DNA of 39,802 nucleotides. Origin: Lachnospiraceae bacterium (GTDB lineage Bacteria; Bacillota; Clostridia; Lachnospirales; Lachnospiraceae). Location of the stretch: NCBI GenBank assembly GCA_017557525.1, contig JAFYYN010000083.1:1-39802 (forward strand), written 5' to 3'. Of the stretch, positions 17,892 through 26,675 are shown piece after piece (the first letter of the stretch is position 1; each line of letters begins with the position of its first letter). Below the pieces are notes generated by a model that worked only from the letters and a program-made list of their open reading frames with translations, was not told the DNA's origin and searched no databases. The position numbers and the translations under genes are program-made.

Positions 17892-19376
17892 TCAGACAAG
17901 TTTTGTCTTCTTTACAATCTCACAGAATTCCTTATTATTCTTTGTCCTTGAGAACAGGCTTATTATCTTCTCTACGGCATTTTCAGCCCTGCTGGAATTA
18001 AATGCATGCCTTATGATCTCATTTACTTCCATCTCCTCCGGATAAAGGAGCAGGTCATCACGACGGGTTGATGACTTCGGAAGGTCGATAGCAGGGAATA
18101 TTCTCTTTTCTGAAAGATTTCTGTCAAGAACAAGCTCCATGTTACCGGTGCCCTTAAATTCCTCGAATACAACGTCATCCATACGGCTGCCCGTCTCAAC
18201 GAGCGCTGTTGCAAGGATGGTAAGACTGCCGCCCTCTCTCATGCATCTTGCTGCACCAAAGAACTTCTTAGGCATATGAAGCGCTGCAGGATCAAGACCG
18301 CCTGAAAGGGTCCTGCCGCTTGCGGTACAGGTAAGGTTGTAGGCACGTGCAAGCCTTGTGATGCTGTCAAGCAGGATCACTACGTCCCTCTTCTGCTCGA
18401 CAAGCCTCTTTGCTCGCTCGATAACCATCTCGGAAACCCTCTTATGATTCTCCGGAAGCTCGTCGAATGTTGAGTAGATGACCTCAACATTCTCACCCTG
18501 GATGGACTCCTTCATATCGGTAACTTCCTCAGGTCTTTCATCGATCAGGAGGATGATCATGTGCATCTCAGGGTTATTTATCAGTATTGAATTTGCAATC
18601 TGTTTAAGTAACGTGGTCTTTCCTGCCTTAGGCTGGGAAACGATCATACCACGCTGGCCTTTTCCTATAGGGGAAAGTATATCCATTATCCTCATCGAAG
18701 GCTTGCAGCCTGGTGTTTCAAGACGTAGCCTCTCATGAGGGAATATAGGTGTCAGTTTTTCAAACCAGGGCCTGTTCCATGCGTTATTTACATGCTGTCC
18801 GTTGATTTCCTTTGCATAGAGCATGCCGTTAAATTTATCGCCAGGCATACGGTCTTTGGTTACCGCTGCAACGATATCACCGGTACGAAGTGCCAGACGT
18901 CTTATCTGCTGGGGCGATACATATACGTCCCTGTCGCCGGGAAGGAAGTTTTCACTTCTGATGAAACCATAGCCGTCAGGCATTATTTCGAGAACACCTT
19001 CCTTAATGTCACCCTTTACGAATGCGGCATCATTTAACTTTCTGAAGGGAGGAACTGATTTATTATCTTCGCCTTCTTCACCCTCGGCGCCTTCCACATT
19101 TTCAGAGCCTTCTGCCGTCTCATCGGATGCTTCACCTTCGCCCTCGTCAAATGAAGCTTCACCTACTACTGCAACCTCTGAGCCCTCTGCTTCATCCAGG
19201 GACTCTTCTGCTTTATTTTCTTCGGACACAGCCTCAAGAACAGCTGCAGCCGCTTCCTTCTCCAAAGCCTCCAGTGCCTCCAAAAGCTCCTGTTTCTTCA
19301 TTGAAGAAGTTTTCTTAACGCCTTTTTCCTTGGCAATATTTCGTAATTCAGCTGCTGTCATGTGACTGTAATCCAT
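17892..19376 (-). CDS. rho: transcription termination factor Rho
   Basis: 494 residues; GGAGATATATTT precedes the ATG. The N-terminal Rho_N SAP-like segment ([20 protein letters not shown]) is followed by an acidic Glu/Ala-rich linker (about residues 40-105), the RNA-binding cold-shock domain ([20 protein letters not shown]), then the RecA-type motor: Walker [12 protein letters not shown], Walker [19 protein letters not shown]-loop [20 protein letters not shown] and R-loop [21 protein letters not shown] homohexameric ATP-driven RNA translocase. The acidic linker occupies the place where other bacteria have basic inserts; its role is unknown. Confidence 0.97.
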   Translation of the reverse strand: MDYSHMTAAELRNIAKEKGVKKTSSMKKQELLEALEALEKEAAAAVLEAVSEENKAEESLDEAEGSEVAVVGEASFDEGEGEASDETAEGSENVEGAEGEEGEDNKSVPPFRKLNDAAFVKGDIKEGVLEIMPDGYGFIRSENFLPGDRDVYVSPQQIRRLALRTGDIVAAVTKDRMPGDKFNGMLYAKEINGQHVNNAWNRPWFEKLTPIFPHERLRLETPGCKPSMRIMDILSPIGKGQRGMIVSQPKAGKTTLLKQIANSILINNPEMHMIILLIDERPEEVTDMKESIQGENVEVIYSTFDELPENHKRVSEMVIERAKRLVEQKRDVVILLDSITRLARAYNLTCTASGRTLSGGLDPAALHMPKKFFGAARCMREGGSLTILATALVETGSRMDDVVFEEFKGTGNMELVLDRNLSEKRIFPAIDLPKSSTRRDDLLLYPEEMEVNEIIRHAFNSSRAENAVEKIISLFSRTKNNKEFCEIVKKTKLV

Positions 19377-19416
19377 AAATATATCTCCATTCGTACAAAA
19401 TCTGCTATTCTACAAT

Positions 19417-19445
19417 ACTTTAGCACATTTCCATTCTTTATGCAA
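19417..19445 (-). promoter_or_regulatory. possible sigma-A promoter for rho
   Basis: Minus strand: TTGCAT (19440-19445), 17-base spacer, TAAAGT (19417-19422). The -10 is weak. It sits just after the comFB terminator. Confidence 0.35.
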
Positions 19446-19451
19446 GGGAAA

Positions 19452-19480
19452 AATAAAAGCGCCCTTGTTAAAAAGAGCGC
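19452..19480 (-). terminator. intrinsic terminator after the ComFB-family gene
   Basis: Minus strand GCGCTCTT and AAGGGCGC form an 8-bp stem with one G·T pair, followed by TTTTATTTTT. It begins 7 bases past the stop. Confidence 0.8.
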
Positions 19481-19486
19481 CAAAAC

Positions 19487-19762
19487 TCATTTGTTTCGAT
19501 GGTGAGGATTTTTCTTTACGATTTCGACTGCCGAGGCTATTTCCGTCATAATGGCTGCCTCATAGGTAATGCTTATGGAGTCAACTCGCGAAAGCAGCTC
19601 GCCCTGCTCGCTCGATACGTACTTGGGCTTAAGACGGTTTAATGCATAACAGAGGATATCCGTCCTACAGACATCACAAGTACAGCAACCAAGGCTCGGA
19701 AGCATCTGATCAAGCTTATCTTCAACCATTCTCTCCATTATGTTTTTAACTAATTTTGACAT
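19487..19762 (-). CDS. ComFB-family (late competence development) protein
   Basis: 91 residues from ATG 19762 (GAGAGGGAAA upstream). It reads KLVKNIMERMVEDKLDQMLP then a cysteine cluster CCTCDVCRTDILCYALNRLKP, the pattern of ComFB, a small helical zinc-binding protein of the B. subtilis comF operon. Members of this family have been reported to bind cyclic dinucleotides in cyanobacteria; whether this one does is not visible here. It is a single-gene unit with its own promoter (19876-19904) and terminator between hydF and rho, away from any competence gene. Confidence 0.85.
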   Translation of the reverse strand: MSKLVKNIMERMVEDKLDQMLPSLGCCTCDVCRTDILCYALNRLKPKYVSSEQGELLSRVDSISITYEAAIMTEIASAVEIVKKNPHHRNK

Positions 19763-19875
19763 TTTCCCTCTCCTCGTGTAATCCGGACGGAATCTTAAAA
19801 AACAGCGCATTTTTAAGGCCATCGGATGCATATCATAGTGTAAAATCAAACCGCTAAGATAAATAATACAATAAA

Positions 19876-19904
19876 ATATTAGCACTTATCGGGATCAGTT
19901 TCAA
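19876..19904 (-). promoter_or_regulatory. predicted sigma-A promoter for the ComFB-family gene
   Basis: Minus strand: TTGAAA (19899-19904), 17-base spacer, TAATAT (19876-19881). The leader is about 110 bases. Confidence 0.5.
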
Positions 19905-19989
19905 CTATTTTTGAGAAAATGTGCAAACTTTTTATAATTTCTGTGACAAAGCATACTGAATCCATATAGCTATTATAAATATTTCTGTA

Positions 19990-21255
19990 CTAACAAAGCA
20001 TTGCTACAGCCCTGTCGAGTATCCCCTGAAGGTAAGCTATGAGTATCCCGTAATTTACCACCGGTACGCCCTGATCCTCCGCACACTTGATGCGGTAGGT
20101 TATCTCGCGTTCATTGAGCATACAGCCGCCGCAATGGATCACCGCCTTGTATGCACTTAAGTCCTCAGGGAATTCCGTACCGGAACTCGTATCATATTCC
20201 ACCTCAAAGCCAAGCTTTTCCTTAAGCCACTTCGGGATCTTCACAGTTCCGATGTCATTGCACTGCCTGTGATGGGTACAGCCCTCGGATATAAGAACCT
20301 TGTCACCCTTTTTAAGCTCTTTTATGGCCTTTACGCCTTTAAGGGCACTGTCAAGATAACCCTTATATCGTGCTAAAAGTATTGAAAATGATGTAAGCGG
20401 TATATCTTCCGGTACTGCTTCCGCCACTTTTTTAAATACCTGACTGTCAGTAATGACAAGCTTTGGCTTTTCCTTAAGACTTGCTATAGCCCTTGCTGTT
20501 TCCTCTGTCTGAACGCATAGGCTCATGCCATGTTCGTCAAGGATATCACGTATCATCTGTACCTGCGGAAGTATTAGCCTTCCCTTAGGCGCGGCCTCGT
20601 CCTGAGGCATGACAAGGATGATCATGTCGGATGGCTCTATAAGGTCTCCTATAAGCCTTCTTTCAGAGTTTTCGGGTTTTACCGATGCTATCAGCTCACG
20701 AAGCTCATGGATATTGGTTTTATTAAGGGCTGATACATATATACATGGCACATCCTTACCGGTGATATTCTTATAAATAACCTCTTTATCAGTGAAAGCT
20801 TTCTGTGCCTCATCCTCTGTAGTGCTTTTTACATTGTCAGCGGATAAAGTTGTATTTGACACCATATCACTCTTATTAAATACAATAACGAAAGGGATAT
20901 TCTTTTTGGTCAGTCTTTCAGCCAGCTGTATGTCCTCATCAGATAATCCCGTTGTTGCGTCAGCCACAAGCACACCGATATCGGTCTTGTTCATGACCTG
21001 GCCTGCTTTCCTTACACGCAGCTTTCCAAGCTCTCCTTCGTCATCGTAGCCGGGTGTGTCTATCATGACCACAGGCCCCAAAGGGAGCAGCTCCATTGCC
21101 TTATATACCGGATCTGTGGTAGTCCCCTTTACATCGGACACTATTGCAAGCTCCTGGTTTGTTACTGCATTTACGAGGCTCGATTTGCCTGCATTTCTTT
21201 TGCCAAAAAATGCGATATGTATTCTGTCGGCACGTACTGTATCATTTAAGCTCAT
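19990..21255 (-). CDS. hydF: [FeFe]-hydrogenase maturation GTPase HydF
   Basis: 421 residues. GTPase domain: FFGKRNAGKSSLVNAV (P-loop), GTTTDPV (switch I), DTPGYDDEGELG (G3) and NKSD (G4). The C-terminal cluster-binding domain has the HydF ligand set CTHHRQCND near residue 330 and VIHCGGCMLNEREITYR near 378-394. HydF is the scaffold on which the 2Fe subcluster of the hydrogenase H-cluster is built by HydE and HydG. Neither HydE, HydG nor a hydrogenase is in the window. A 30-residue insert follows G4 (about 132-165). It starts 51 bases after the substrate-binding gene of the nitrogenase-like operon, on the same strand and with no terminator seen between them. Confidence 0.95.
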   Translation of the reverse strand: MSLNDTVRADRIHIAFFGKRNAGKSSLVNAVTNQELAIVSDVKGTTTDPVYKAMELLPLGPVVMIDTPGYDDEGELGKLRVRKAGQVMNKTDIGVLVADATTGLSDEDIQLAERLTKKNIPFVIVFNKSDMVSNTTLSADNVKSTTEDEAQKAFTDKEVIYKNITGKDVPCIYVSALNKTNIHELRELIASVKPENSERRLIGDLIEPSDMIILVMPQDEAAPKGRLILPQVQMIRDILDEHGMSLCVQTEETARAIASLKEKPKLVITDSQVFKKVAEAVPEDIPLTSFSILLARYKGYLDSALKGVKAIKELKKGDKVLISEGCTHHRQCNDIGTVKIPKWLKEKLGFEVEYDTSSGTEFPEDLSAYKAVIHCGGCMLNEREITYRIKCAEDQGVPVVNYGILIAYLQGILDRAVAMLC

Positions 21256-21306
21256 ATTTTTCCTTTCTTATCTTTGGAACATCGGCTATCAAAATGTTTC
21301 TGAAGC

Positions 21307-22476
21307 TTATTTCCCATTACCTACAAATCCTGTACCTGCTGCGGTTACGGGTGAGAATATCTTATTTGCCTGCTCGTCCGTAAGGGTGATGCCGAATACT
21401 TCGCTGTAATATTTCTTGGTTTCTGCTGTTATGTCTATATCCTCAAAAAGTGAAGGATATGCGGTCTTTGCAAGCCAGAGAAGTGTTACGGGGGTATCTA
21501 CACCACAGGTATAGCTCCTGTACATTCCGAGGGGCATCTTGTAAACTTCTTTGTTCTTGATGGCGTCTATCTCGCTCCAGTCGTAGTTGCCGATGGTATT
21601 ATTATAGAGGTCATCGGGTGTTGCGGTATTAAAGTTTGTGATGAAGATCAGTTCCGGGTTCCATGCGTATATCTGCTCCATGTTTACTGCTACGGAATTG
21701 TCGTTTTCAAGCTCTTCGCCTGCGTTTACGGCTCCGATAGCATCACACCACCACTGGCCGAAGAATTTCTTGCCGCTGGTCATGATATTTGAGTCTGAAT
21801 ACTGGAACAGGAAGAATGCTTTTACCTTGTCTTCTGCCTTTATACCGGATACTCTTTCCTGCACCAGTTTGTAGGTTTTTTCCGAGTATTCCCTAACTAT
21901 CTGGGATTTATTGTTTTCGGGGAATATCTGTACTAATGTGTCTATCCACTGATTGAGGGTTTCTATTGCGTTATAGCCCCATTTCCCGGGTGAGATTGCG
22001 ATGGCAGGAATGCCAGCGTTTCTTAAGAGTTCGCCTTCTTCTTTACTGCCGGCACTATAGAATACTACGTCGGGGTTAAGCTTTAAGAGTTCTTCCAGGT
22101 TGATGTTTGTGCCGTCGATGAAATCGGTTTTGGCGTTAAGTATTTCTGGATAAAGCTCGCCGAGCAGTCCGTTTTTTGCGGCACTCATGCAGGGCGGTGC
22201 CATTCCGACGATTTTTTCTGCGGAGTCAAAGAATACTGTGAGTACGGATGCCATAGGGTAAATGTCGGCTATTACTATTCTGTTTACGGTGTTGGGTACT
22301 GCTACTTCGTTTCCGGCATGATCGGTTACGATGTGGGTACCGTTAGGGTCAAGGGTTTCCGGTGCTGTGGATGTTTCAGTCTGGGTAGGAGGCTGGACAT
22401 CGTTTTTGTCGTGGCTGCTGTTGCAGGCGGTAAGTGCCAAGGTGAATACCAGCAGGAGTGCTAATAGTTTCTTCAT
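21307..22476 (-). CDS. ABC transporter substrate-binding lipoprotein (FecB/BtuF type)
   Basis: 389 residues. Signal peptide MKKLLALLLVFTLALTAC with lipobox LTAC, lipidated at Cys18, then a Thr/Pro-rich linker and the periplasmic-binding-protein-2 fold: VTDHAGNEVAVPNTVNRIVI opening and LLKLNPDVVFYSAGSKEEGE. This family carries iron-siderophores, haem, cobalamin or oxyanions into FecCD-type permeases. The specific ligand cannot be told; aromatic residues (FFGQWWCDAIGAVN) near 240 may line the pocket. Permease and ATPase genes lie upstream on the same strand, with the reductase genes between, so the three transport parts are split by the enzyme. Confidence 0.9.
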   Translation of the reverse strand: MKKLLALLLVFTLALTACNSSHDKNDVQPPTQTETSTAPETLDPNGTHIVTDHAGNEVAVPNTVNRIVIADIYPMASVLTVFFDSAEKIVGMAPPCMSAAKNGLLGELYPEILNAKTDFIDGTNINLEELLKLNPDVVFYSAGSKEEGELLRNAGIPAIAISPGKWGYNAIETLNQWIDTLVQIFPENNKSQIVREYSEKTYKLVQERVSGIKAEDKVKAFFLFQYSDSNIMTSGKKFFGQWWCDAIGAVNAGEELENDNSVAVNMEQIYAWNPELIFITNFNTATPDDLYNNTIGNYDWSEIDAIKNKEVYKMPLGMYRSYTCGVDTPVTLLWLAKTAYPSLFEDIDITAETKKYYSEVFGITLTDEQANKIFSPVTAAGTGFVGNGK

Positions 22477-22507
22477 TTTTGTATACCTCGTTTTCTTGTA
22501 TTCTTAT

Positions 22508-22756
22508 ATGGACGGTCAAAGTACCGATACAGTCTAAAACCGATAATCGCACTTGCAGGGATATGCTAATGGCTGCAAACCTATCTCCGCTTCAGACGCT
22601 TGCAATCGTGCCCCCGCTTGATAGCGGGTGCACTTGGGCTACGCTCAAAAATCGGTTTGGTTAACCGATTTTTGCCTCGCTCCGATAAGTCTGCAACCAA
22701 AGCATATCCTCTGCGTGCTTATGGTTTTATCCTGTATCGGCACTCCGACCGTCCTT
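22508..22756. repeat. large imperfect inverted-repeat element within the operon
   Basis: Arms pair over nearly the whole length: GGACGGTC/GACCGTCC (22510-22517/22747-22754), CCGATACAG/CTGTATCGG (22524-22532/22732-22740), AAAACC/GGTTTT (22536-22541/22723-22728), and a GGATATGCT/AGCATATCC segment (22559-22567/22701-22709). The centre carries two extra hairpins: CCCGCT-TGAT-AGCGGG inside GTGC/GCAC (22608-22633) and AAAAATCGGTT/AACCGATTTTT (22647-22673). It fills most of the 363 bases between the second NifDK-like gene and the binding protein. MITE or structured RNA are both possible. Confidence 0.8.
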
Positions 22757-22839
22757 AAAATCTCTAATATAATTGTAGATTCCAATACATCCATACAAAT
22801 TTATATTGTAGCTACTGTTCAGCTGGATAATATGTGTTT

Positions 22840-24147
22840 TCAAACGAATCTTTTAAAAGGAACATCTTCTACTATATTGGGAATATCCTTCCTATATATT
22901 CTTCCTGAAAATGCTTCGTGCGGATAATCTACAAATTTGATCTTTTCTGTATTTACTTTGCCATTTTGTTTAGCTGCAAGCTTTATTACTGGTTTAAATA
23001 ACGGATCTGCTATTATCATTTGAAGCTCATCCAAAGATGAAATTACTTTTATTATTTCATCCTCATCCGAATCGGTCGTTGCGTATCCAAGACATGTTTT
23101 TCCTGTTTTTTCATGAAGATATTTGGCTAATGAAAGAACATTTACCCGTTCTCCCAATATAAGAATTTTCGTAGTTTGTTCTGTGTTGTTTCTCTGCTCT
23201 TCTAACAAATTATTAGGAGAGAATTTCTCATCATTATTGTTATTTTTATTGTTATTTTTTTCACCTTTTGTTTCATATTCTTCGGTTACATCAATATCTA
23301 TGCCGCCTACAGGGATTCCGATCTTGTAAGGTATCCCATATTTTTCTTTTAGCTTCTTTGCTGCTTTAATTCCTGTTTCCGACACTACGATATTCAGGTC
23401 TGCTTCGGCAGCCTTTTTGATATCTTCCAACGTTGAACCCATTGCCCAAGAGGATAATATTTCGTACCCTTTAGATTCGTAATATTCCTTTATCGATCTG
23501 TCACTTCCGTTTACTGAAAAATCAAGTGGCGTAAGTCCAAGTATGTTAATTTTTTGTTTCGTTACTGAAACTGTACTTCTATCAATATTTCTATTGGTAT
23601 TTTCATCTGAATTTGCGCCTGTATTTGTACATGTTTTTTTGTTTTGATTTTCAGCATAGACGTCAAAATTGACTTTTTCCTGTAATGACTTATTATCAGG
23701 TTCTTTTACAAATCTGTCTGCAAGCATCTCAAATGCAAGGGATGCGCCATGCACATATGATTTCATTCCAGTGGTTGAAAACCCAAATGCAGGTATTCCC
23801 GTTCTTTCTTCTATTACTTTTGCTGCTGCATCTGCATCGAAGCCTGTCATGGCAGGGATTGTTGTACCGACTATAGCTATGAATTTGGGGTTCAGTTCTT
23901 CTGCTGCCGTTACCACGTCATTTATCAGTTTTGAGTCGTCCCCCATTATTGCTTCAACTTCTGTGAGACCTGATATGTACACCATGCTGTCCATGTCATA
24001 CCAGCGTGGTTCGTCATGTGTTGTATATGTTGAATTGCATCCTGATGCATCGTGCATTACTATCATGCCGCCCAGCTCATAAAGTGCTGAGCATACTCCA
24101 AATGCGTCTGCTGAATATGTTGATATAAATCCTGATGTCTGTTTCAT
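22840..24147 (-). CDS. nitrogenase-like component 1 subunit (NifK-like)
   Basis: 435 residues; AGGAACGAGAA precedes the ATG. The N-terminus FGVCSALYELGGMIVMHDAS GCNSTY mirrors the NifK/BchB region that supplies the first two P-cluster cysteines (here Cys19 and Cys37). The third position, usually Cys in a TTC motif, is IVGTTIPAMTGFD, with no Cys. NILGLTPLDF (about 201-210), SSWAMGSTLEDIKKAAEADL and KYGIPYKIGIPVGG are component-1 Rossmann motifs. Residues about 151-198 and 292-326 are Asn/Thr-rich inserts. It begins 13 bases after the partner subunit. A nitrogenase-superfamily reductase subunit; substrate unknown. Not a true NifK. Confidence 0.85.
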   Translation of the reverse strand: MKQTSGFISTYSADAFGVCSALYELGGMIVMHDASGCNSTYTTHDEPRWYDMDSMVYISGLTEVEAIMGDDSKLINDVVTAAEELNPKFIAIVGTTIPAMTGFDADAAAKVIEERTGIPAFGFSTTGMKSYVHGASLAFEMLADRFVKEPDNKSLQEKVNFDVYAENQNKKTCTNTGANSDENTNRNIDRSTVSVTKQKINILGLTPLDFSVNGSDRSIKEYYESKGYEILSSWAMGSTLEDIKKAAEADLNIVVSETGIKAAKKLKEKYGIPYKIGIPVGGIDIDVTEEYETKGEKNNNKNNNNDEKFSPNNLLEEQRNNTEQTTKILILGERVNVLSLAKYLHEKTGKTCLGYATTDSDEDEIIKVISSLDELQMIIADPLFKPVIKLAAKQNGKVNTEKIKFVDYPHEAFSGRIYRKDIPNIVEDVPFKRFV

Positions 24148-24160
24148 TTCTCGTTCCTTT

Positions 24161-25729
24161 TTACCCGTTACAACAGTTTCCGCAACCGAGTCCTTTTATC
24201 TGTACAAGGCTTCTCATGTCTTTGATATTTACGAAGGCATCCCGCATCAATTCAAGCGTGTCGATTATGGCTTCAAATCCGAACATTCCTCCACCTTCAA
24301 CGATATTTACAAAATAATTGGTGTTAAGGAAATATGCCGCTTTCTGCCCTATGGCAAGCCATTTTGACCTAAAATCTTTGTTTTCTCCCAATTCTCCAGT
24401 ATTATTCTGTATCTGATCGTCTGAATCTCTGCTCATCGATGAGTTGCAGGATGCCATGAATCTTGATTTTACATTTACGGTTGCATACAGTTCCAAATCC
24501 GGATAATAATCTTTTAGGAATTCGTAGTCTGCTTTTTCTTCTCCGGTGAAACTGTCCAGATAAATCCGCTTAACGTTAAAGCCATGTGTTAACAGCATTT
24601 TCGCTACAGATATTGGTCTTGGGCAGAATGTATAATCTATGGCAATCGGTGTATCACCTATCATTGCAAGTGCTTTCTCGAACGCTTTTTCACATAGTGC
24701 TATTTCGTTTTTATATAATTCTGCTGTTGTTGTTTCTTTTGTTTTCTCAGTATTTTCTTTTATTTTGTCAGCTGAGTTGTTATCTTCTTTGTTATTTATT
24801 TTTTCCCCGTTTTCATTATCTGTTATTGTATTTTCAGAAATATTATTGGAGTTTAATCTGTTGCATAGTACATCATTTGTTCTGTTTTTTATAATTTCAT
24901 TTTTAACATGTTCCAAACTATGTATTATCTCATCATAATCCCAGCTGTAGGGAAGATAAATATGTTTTCCCCCAAGTCTTTTCGCTAGTGTATCCCCTCC
25001 TGCTTTTGCTGCGGGGTAATAAGTGAAATACAGAGCACTTTCTGCCATCTCCTGATATTCAGCGTAAGTTTTACAGGATGTTATTTCGTGTATTTTTAAT
25101 CCGGATGATTTTAATATTTTATAGAGATCTGAGTTTTCCTTTGTAGGCAGGTCGTTTCCGATGATGGCTACTGCATTGCTGTTGATTTTTCTTGGTTTCA
25201 GCAATGCGTACAGCTGTCTTCTCATTATCTGGTCAGGAGTTAGTCCGCTTTTTCTAAGTGTCGGATTCATATAGCAGTCAACTATATCAATATCCGGGAA
25301 TCGTTCTCTTAATGTCCCAAACATTACTCCCCAGTCACAGCCTGTAAAATGATGGACACAGCTTGTATATACGAGCACTGCGGGTGGTCTTTTCTCAAGT
25401 TTGTTTATTATATCGCTCACGCCGTCTATCAGCAGTTCTTCCAGATTTCCATCCAGAAGGTTGTTTTCTTTTACTTCTACTGTTGAAAATCTGTCGAGCG
25501 CGTTCATTTCCGCAGCTGTAAGTACGACGCCTCTTAGACAGCTTGCGGCACATACAAATATTTCATGTACTTCGGGAATAAGCATCCCGGTATGTACTAT
25601 GTTCCATGTCCCTCTCGCGGGTGATGAATATTCAAGCCCGCCAGAAAAAGGTACCGGAAATGAAGCGTCACCCATCCGGACTACTGCACCGTTTTCTGTT
25701 ATTTCATGTTCTCCAATTTTTCTTAACAT
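24161..25729 (-). CDS. nitrogenase-like component 1 subunit (NifD-like)
   Basis: 522 residues. Candidate cluster ligands are Cys60 and Cys64 in IFVCAASCLRGVV and Cys124/Cys131 in VYTSCVHHFTGCDWG; the C-terminus adds a Cys116-type triad, GLGCGNCCNG (Cys516, 519, 520), which I do not know from NifD. The segment corresponding to the FeMo-cofactor cysteine of NifD reads LYFTYYPAAKAGG, so that ligand is absent. Inserts at about 281-335 and 428-452 are Asn/Glu/Lys-rich. Its start overlaps the NifH-like stop by 7 bases, so the two are coupled. It should pair with the 22840-24147 product and receive electrons from the NifH-like protein. Substrate unknown. Confidence 0.85.
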   Translation of the reverse strand: MLRKIGEHEITENGAVVRMGDASFPVPFSGGLEYSSPARGTWNIVHTGMLIPEVHEIFVCAASCLRGVVLTAAEMNALDRFSTVEVKENNLLDGNLEELLIDGVSDIINKLEKRPPAVLVYTSCVHHFTGCDWGVMFGTLRERFPDIDIVDCYMNPTLRKSGLTPDQIMRRQLYALLKPRKINSNAVAIIGNDLPTKENSDLYKILKSSGLKIHEITSCKTYAEYQEMAESALYFTYYPAAKAGGDTLAKRLGGKHIYLPYSWDYDEIIHSLEHVKNEIIKNRTNDVLCNRLNSNNISENTITDNENGEKINNKEDNNSADKIKENTEKTKETTTAELYKNEIALCEKAFEKALAMIGDTPIAIDYTFCPRPISVAKMLLTHGFNVKRIYLDSFTGEEKADYEFLKDYYPDLELYATVNVKSRFMASCNSSMSRDSDDQIQNNTGELGENKDFRSKWLAIGQKAAYFLNTNYFVNIVEGGGMFGFEAIIDTLELMRDAFVNIKDMRSLVQIKGLGCGNCCNG

Positions 25730-26511
25730 ATCAATCTCTCCGCGAGTTTTCTGTACTCTTCAGCCATGGAGCTTTCAGGGAATGCCTCTACCACGGTTTT
25801 ACCAAGTTCCTCGGCCTCCCAGACGGTTTCGCTCCTCGATAATTCACCGACTATCTCGGTTTCAAAGTCTTTGGCAAGCTCCATTACTTTTTCATTTTCC
25901 AGTTTTACATCCCTATGGTTAAGTATAAGGCCTCCGAGTGTTGCGTAGCCTTTTTCCTTAAAGCCCTGAACAGCCATGGCTATGTTCGCTGCGGCATGTA
26001 TTGCCATGTTTTCTCCGGACGTAATGATATACACTTTATCAGCATACCCGGTGCGCATGGGCATCGAAAAGCCTCCGCAGACTACATCGCCCAATACGTC
26101 ATAAAGCACGATATCCGGCTTGTATATTTCATAGGCGCCCTTTTCTTTAAGTTTGTCAAGCGCAGCAATTATTCCTCGGCCTGCACATCCTACTCCCGGA
26201 GCCGGTCCGCCTGCTTCAACGCATATTACTCCAAAGGCGCCTTCTATTGCCATATCTTCCAAGGTAAAATCGTTGCCTCGTTCCCTGATAAGCTCAAGAA
26301 CCGTTTTTATTTTGGGTCTATATTTGTCCCTGGGGTCTTCAGAGTTTACTTCTAAATTCTGTTTTCCTCTCAGACTGAGAGTCGAATCTGCTTTCGGATC
26401 GCAACCTATCTGCATTACCTTATATCCGTCCAAAGCAAGTGCTGCTGCTACATTTGATACTGTTGTGGATTTTCCTATTCCACCTTTTCCGTAAATCGCT
26501 ATCTTTTTCAT
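25723..26511 (-). CDS. NifH-like ATP-dependent iron protein
   Basis: 262 residues from ATG 26511 (AGGAACGAT upstream; an earlier in-frame start at 26544 lacks a ribosome site). P-loop YGKGGIGKSTTVSNVAAALA; the two cluster cysteines of the dimer are in GPAPGVGCAGRG and DVLGDVVCGGFSMPMR, both intact. It is the full NifH/BchL/CfbC type: a homodimer holding one 4Fe-4S cluster and delivering low-potential electrons to component 1 on ATP hydrolysis. Length is slightly shorter than NifH (about 290) at the C-terminus. The order H-D-K matches other two-component systems of this superfamily. No insert is seen, unlike its partners. Confidence 0.93.
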   Translation of the reverse strand: MKKIAIYGKGGIGKSTTVSNVAAALALDGYKVMQIGCDPKADSTLSLRGKQNLEVNSEDPRDKYRPKIKTVLELIRERGNDFTLEDMAIEGAFGVICVEAGGPAPGVGCAGRGIIAALDKLKEKGAYEIYKPDIVLYDVLGDVVCGGFSMPMRTGYADKVYIITSGENMAIHAAANIAMAVQGFKEKGYATLGGLILNHRDVKLENEKVMELAKDFETEIVGELSRSETVWEAEELGKTVVEAFPESSMAEEYRKLAERLIC

Positions 26512-26675
26512 ATCGTTCCTATTCCCATAACCAACTAATGCCACTATCTCACCAACGATGCCACCTTCCTATCGCCAGTGAGGGTATCATAAATTGAAAT
26601 TTTTAACTTTTGACCACAATGCTACATATATCAATATATCTTCTCAACAAGAGGTCTTTGTAAAATACAACATAG

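Noticed and set aside
22840-26511. Annotating the H-D-K genes as a nitrogen-fixing nitrogenase
   Set aside because: No nifB, nifE or nifN in the window, the NifD cofactor cysteine region is replaced, and the third P-cluster Cys of the NifK-like chain is missing.
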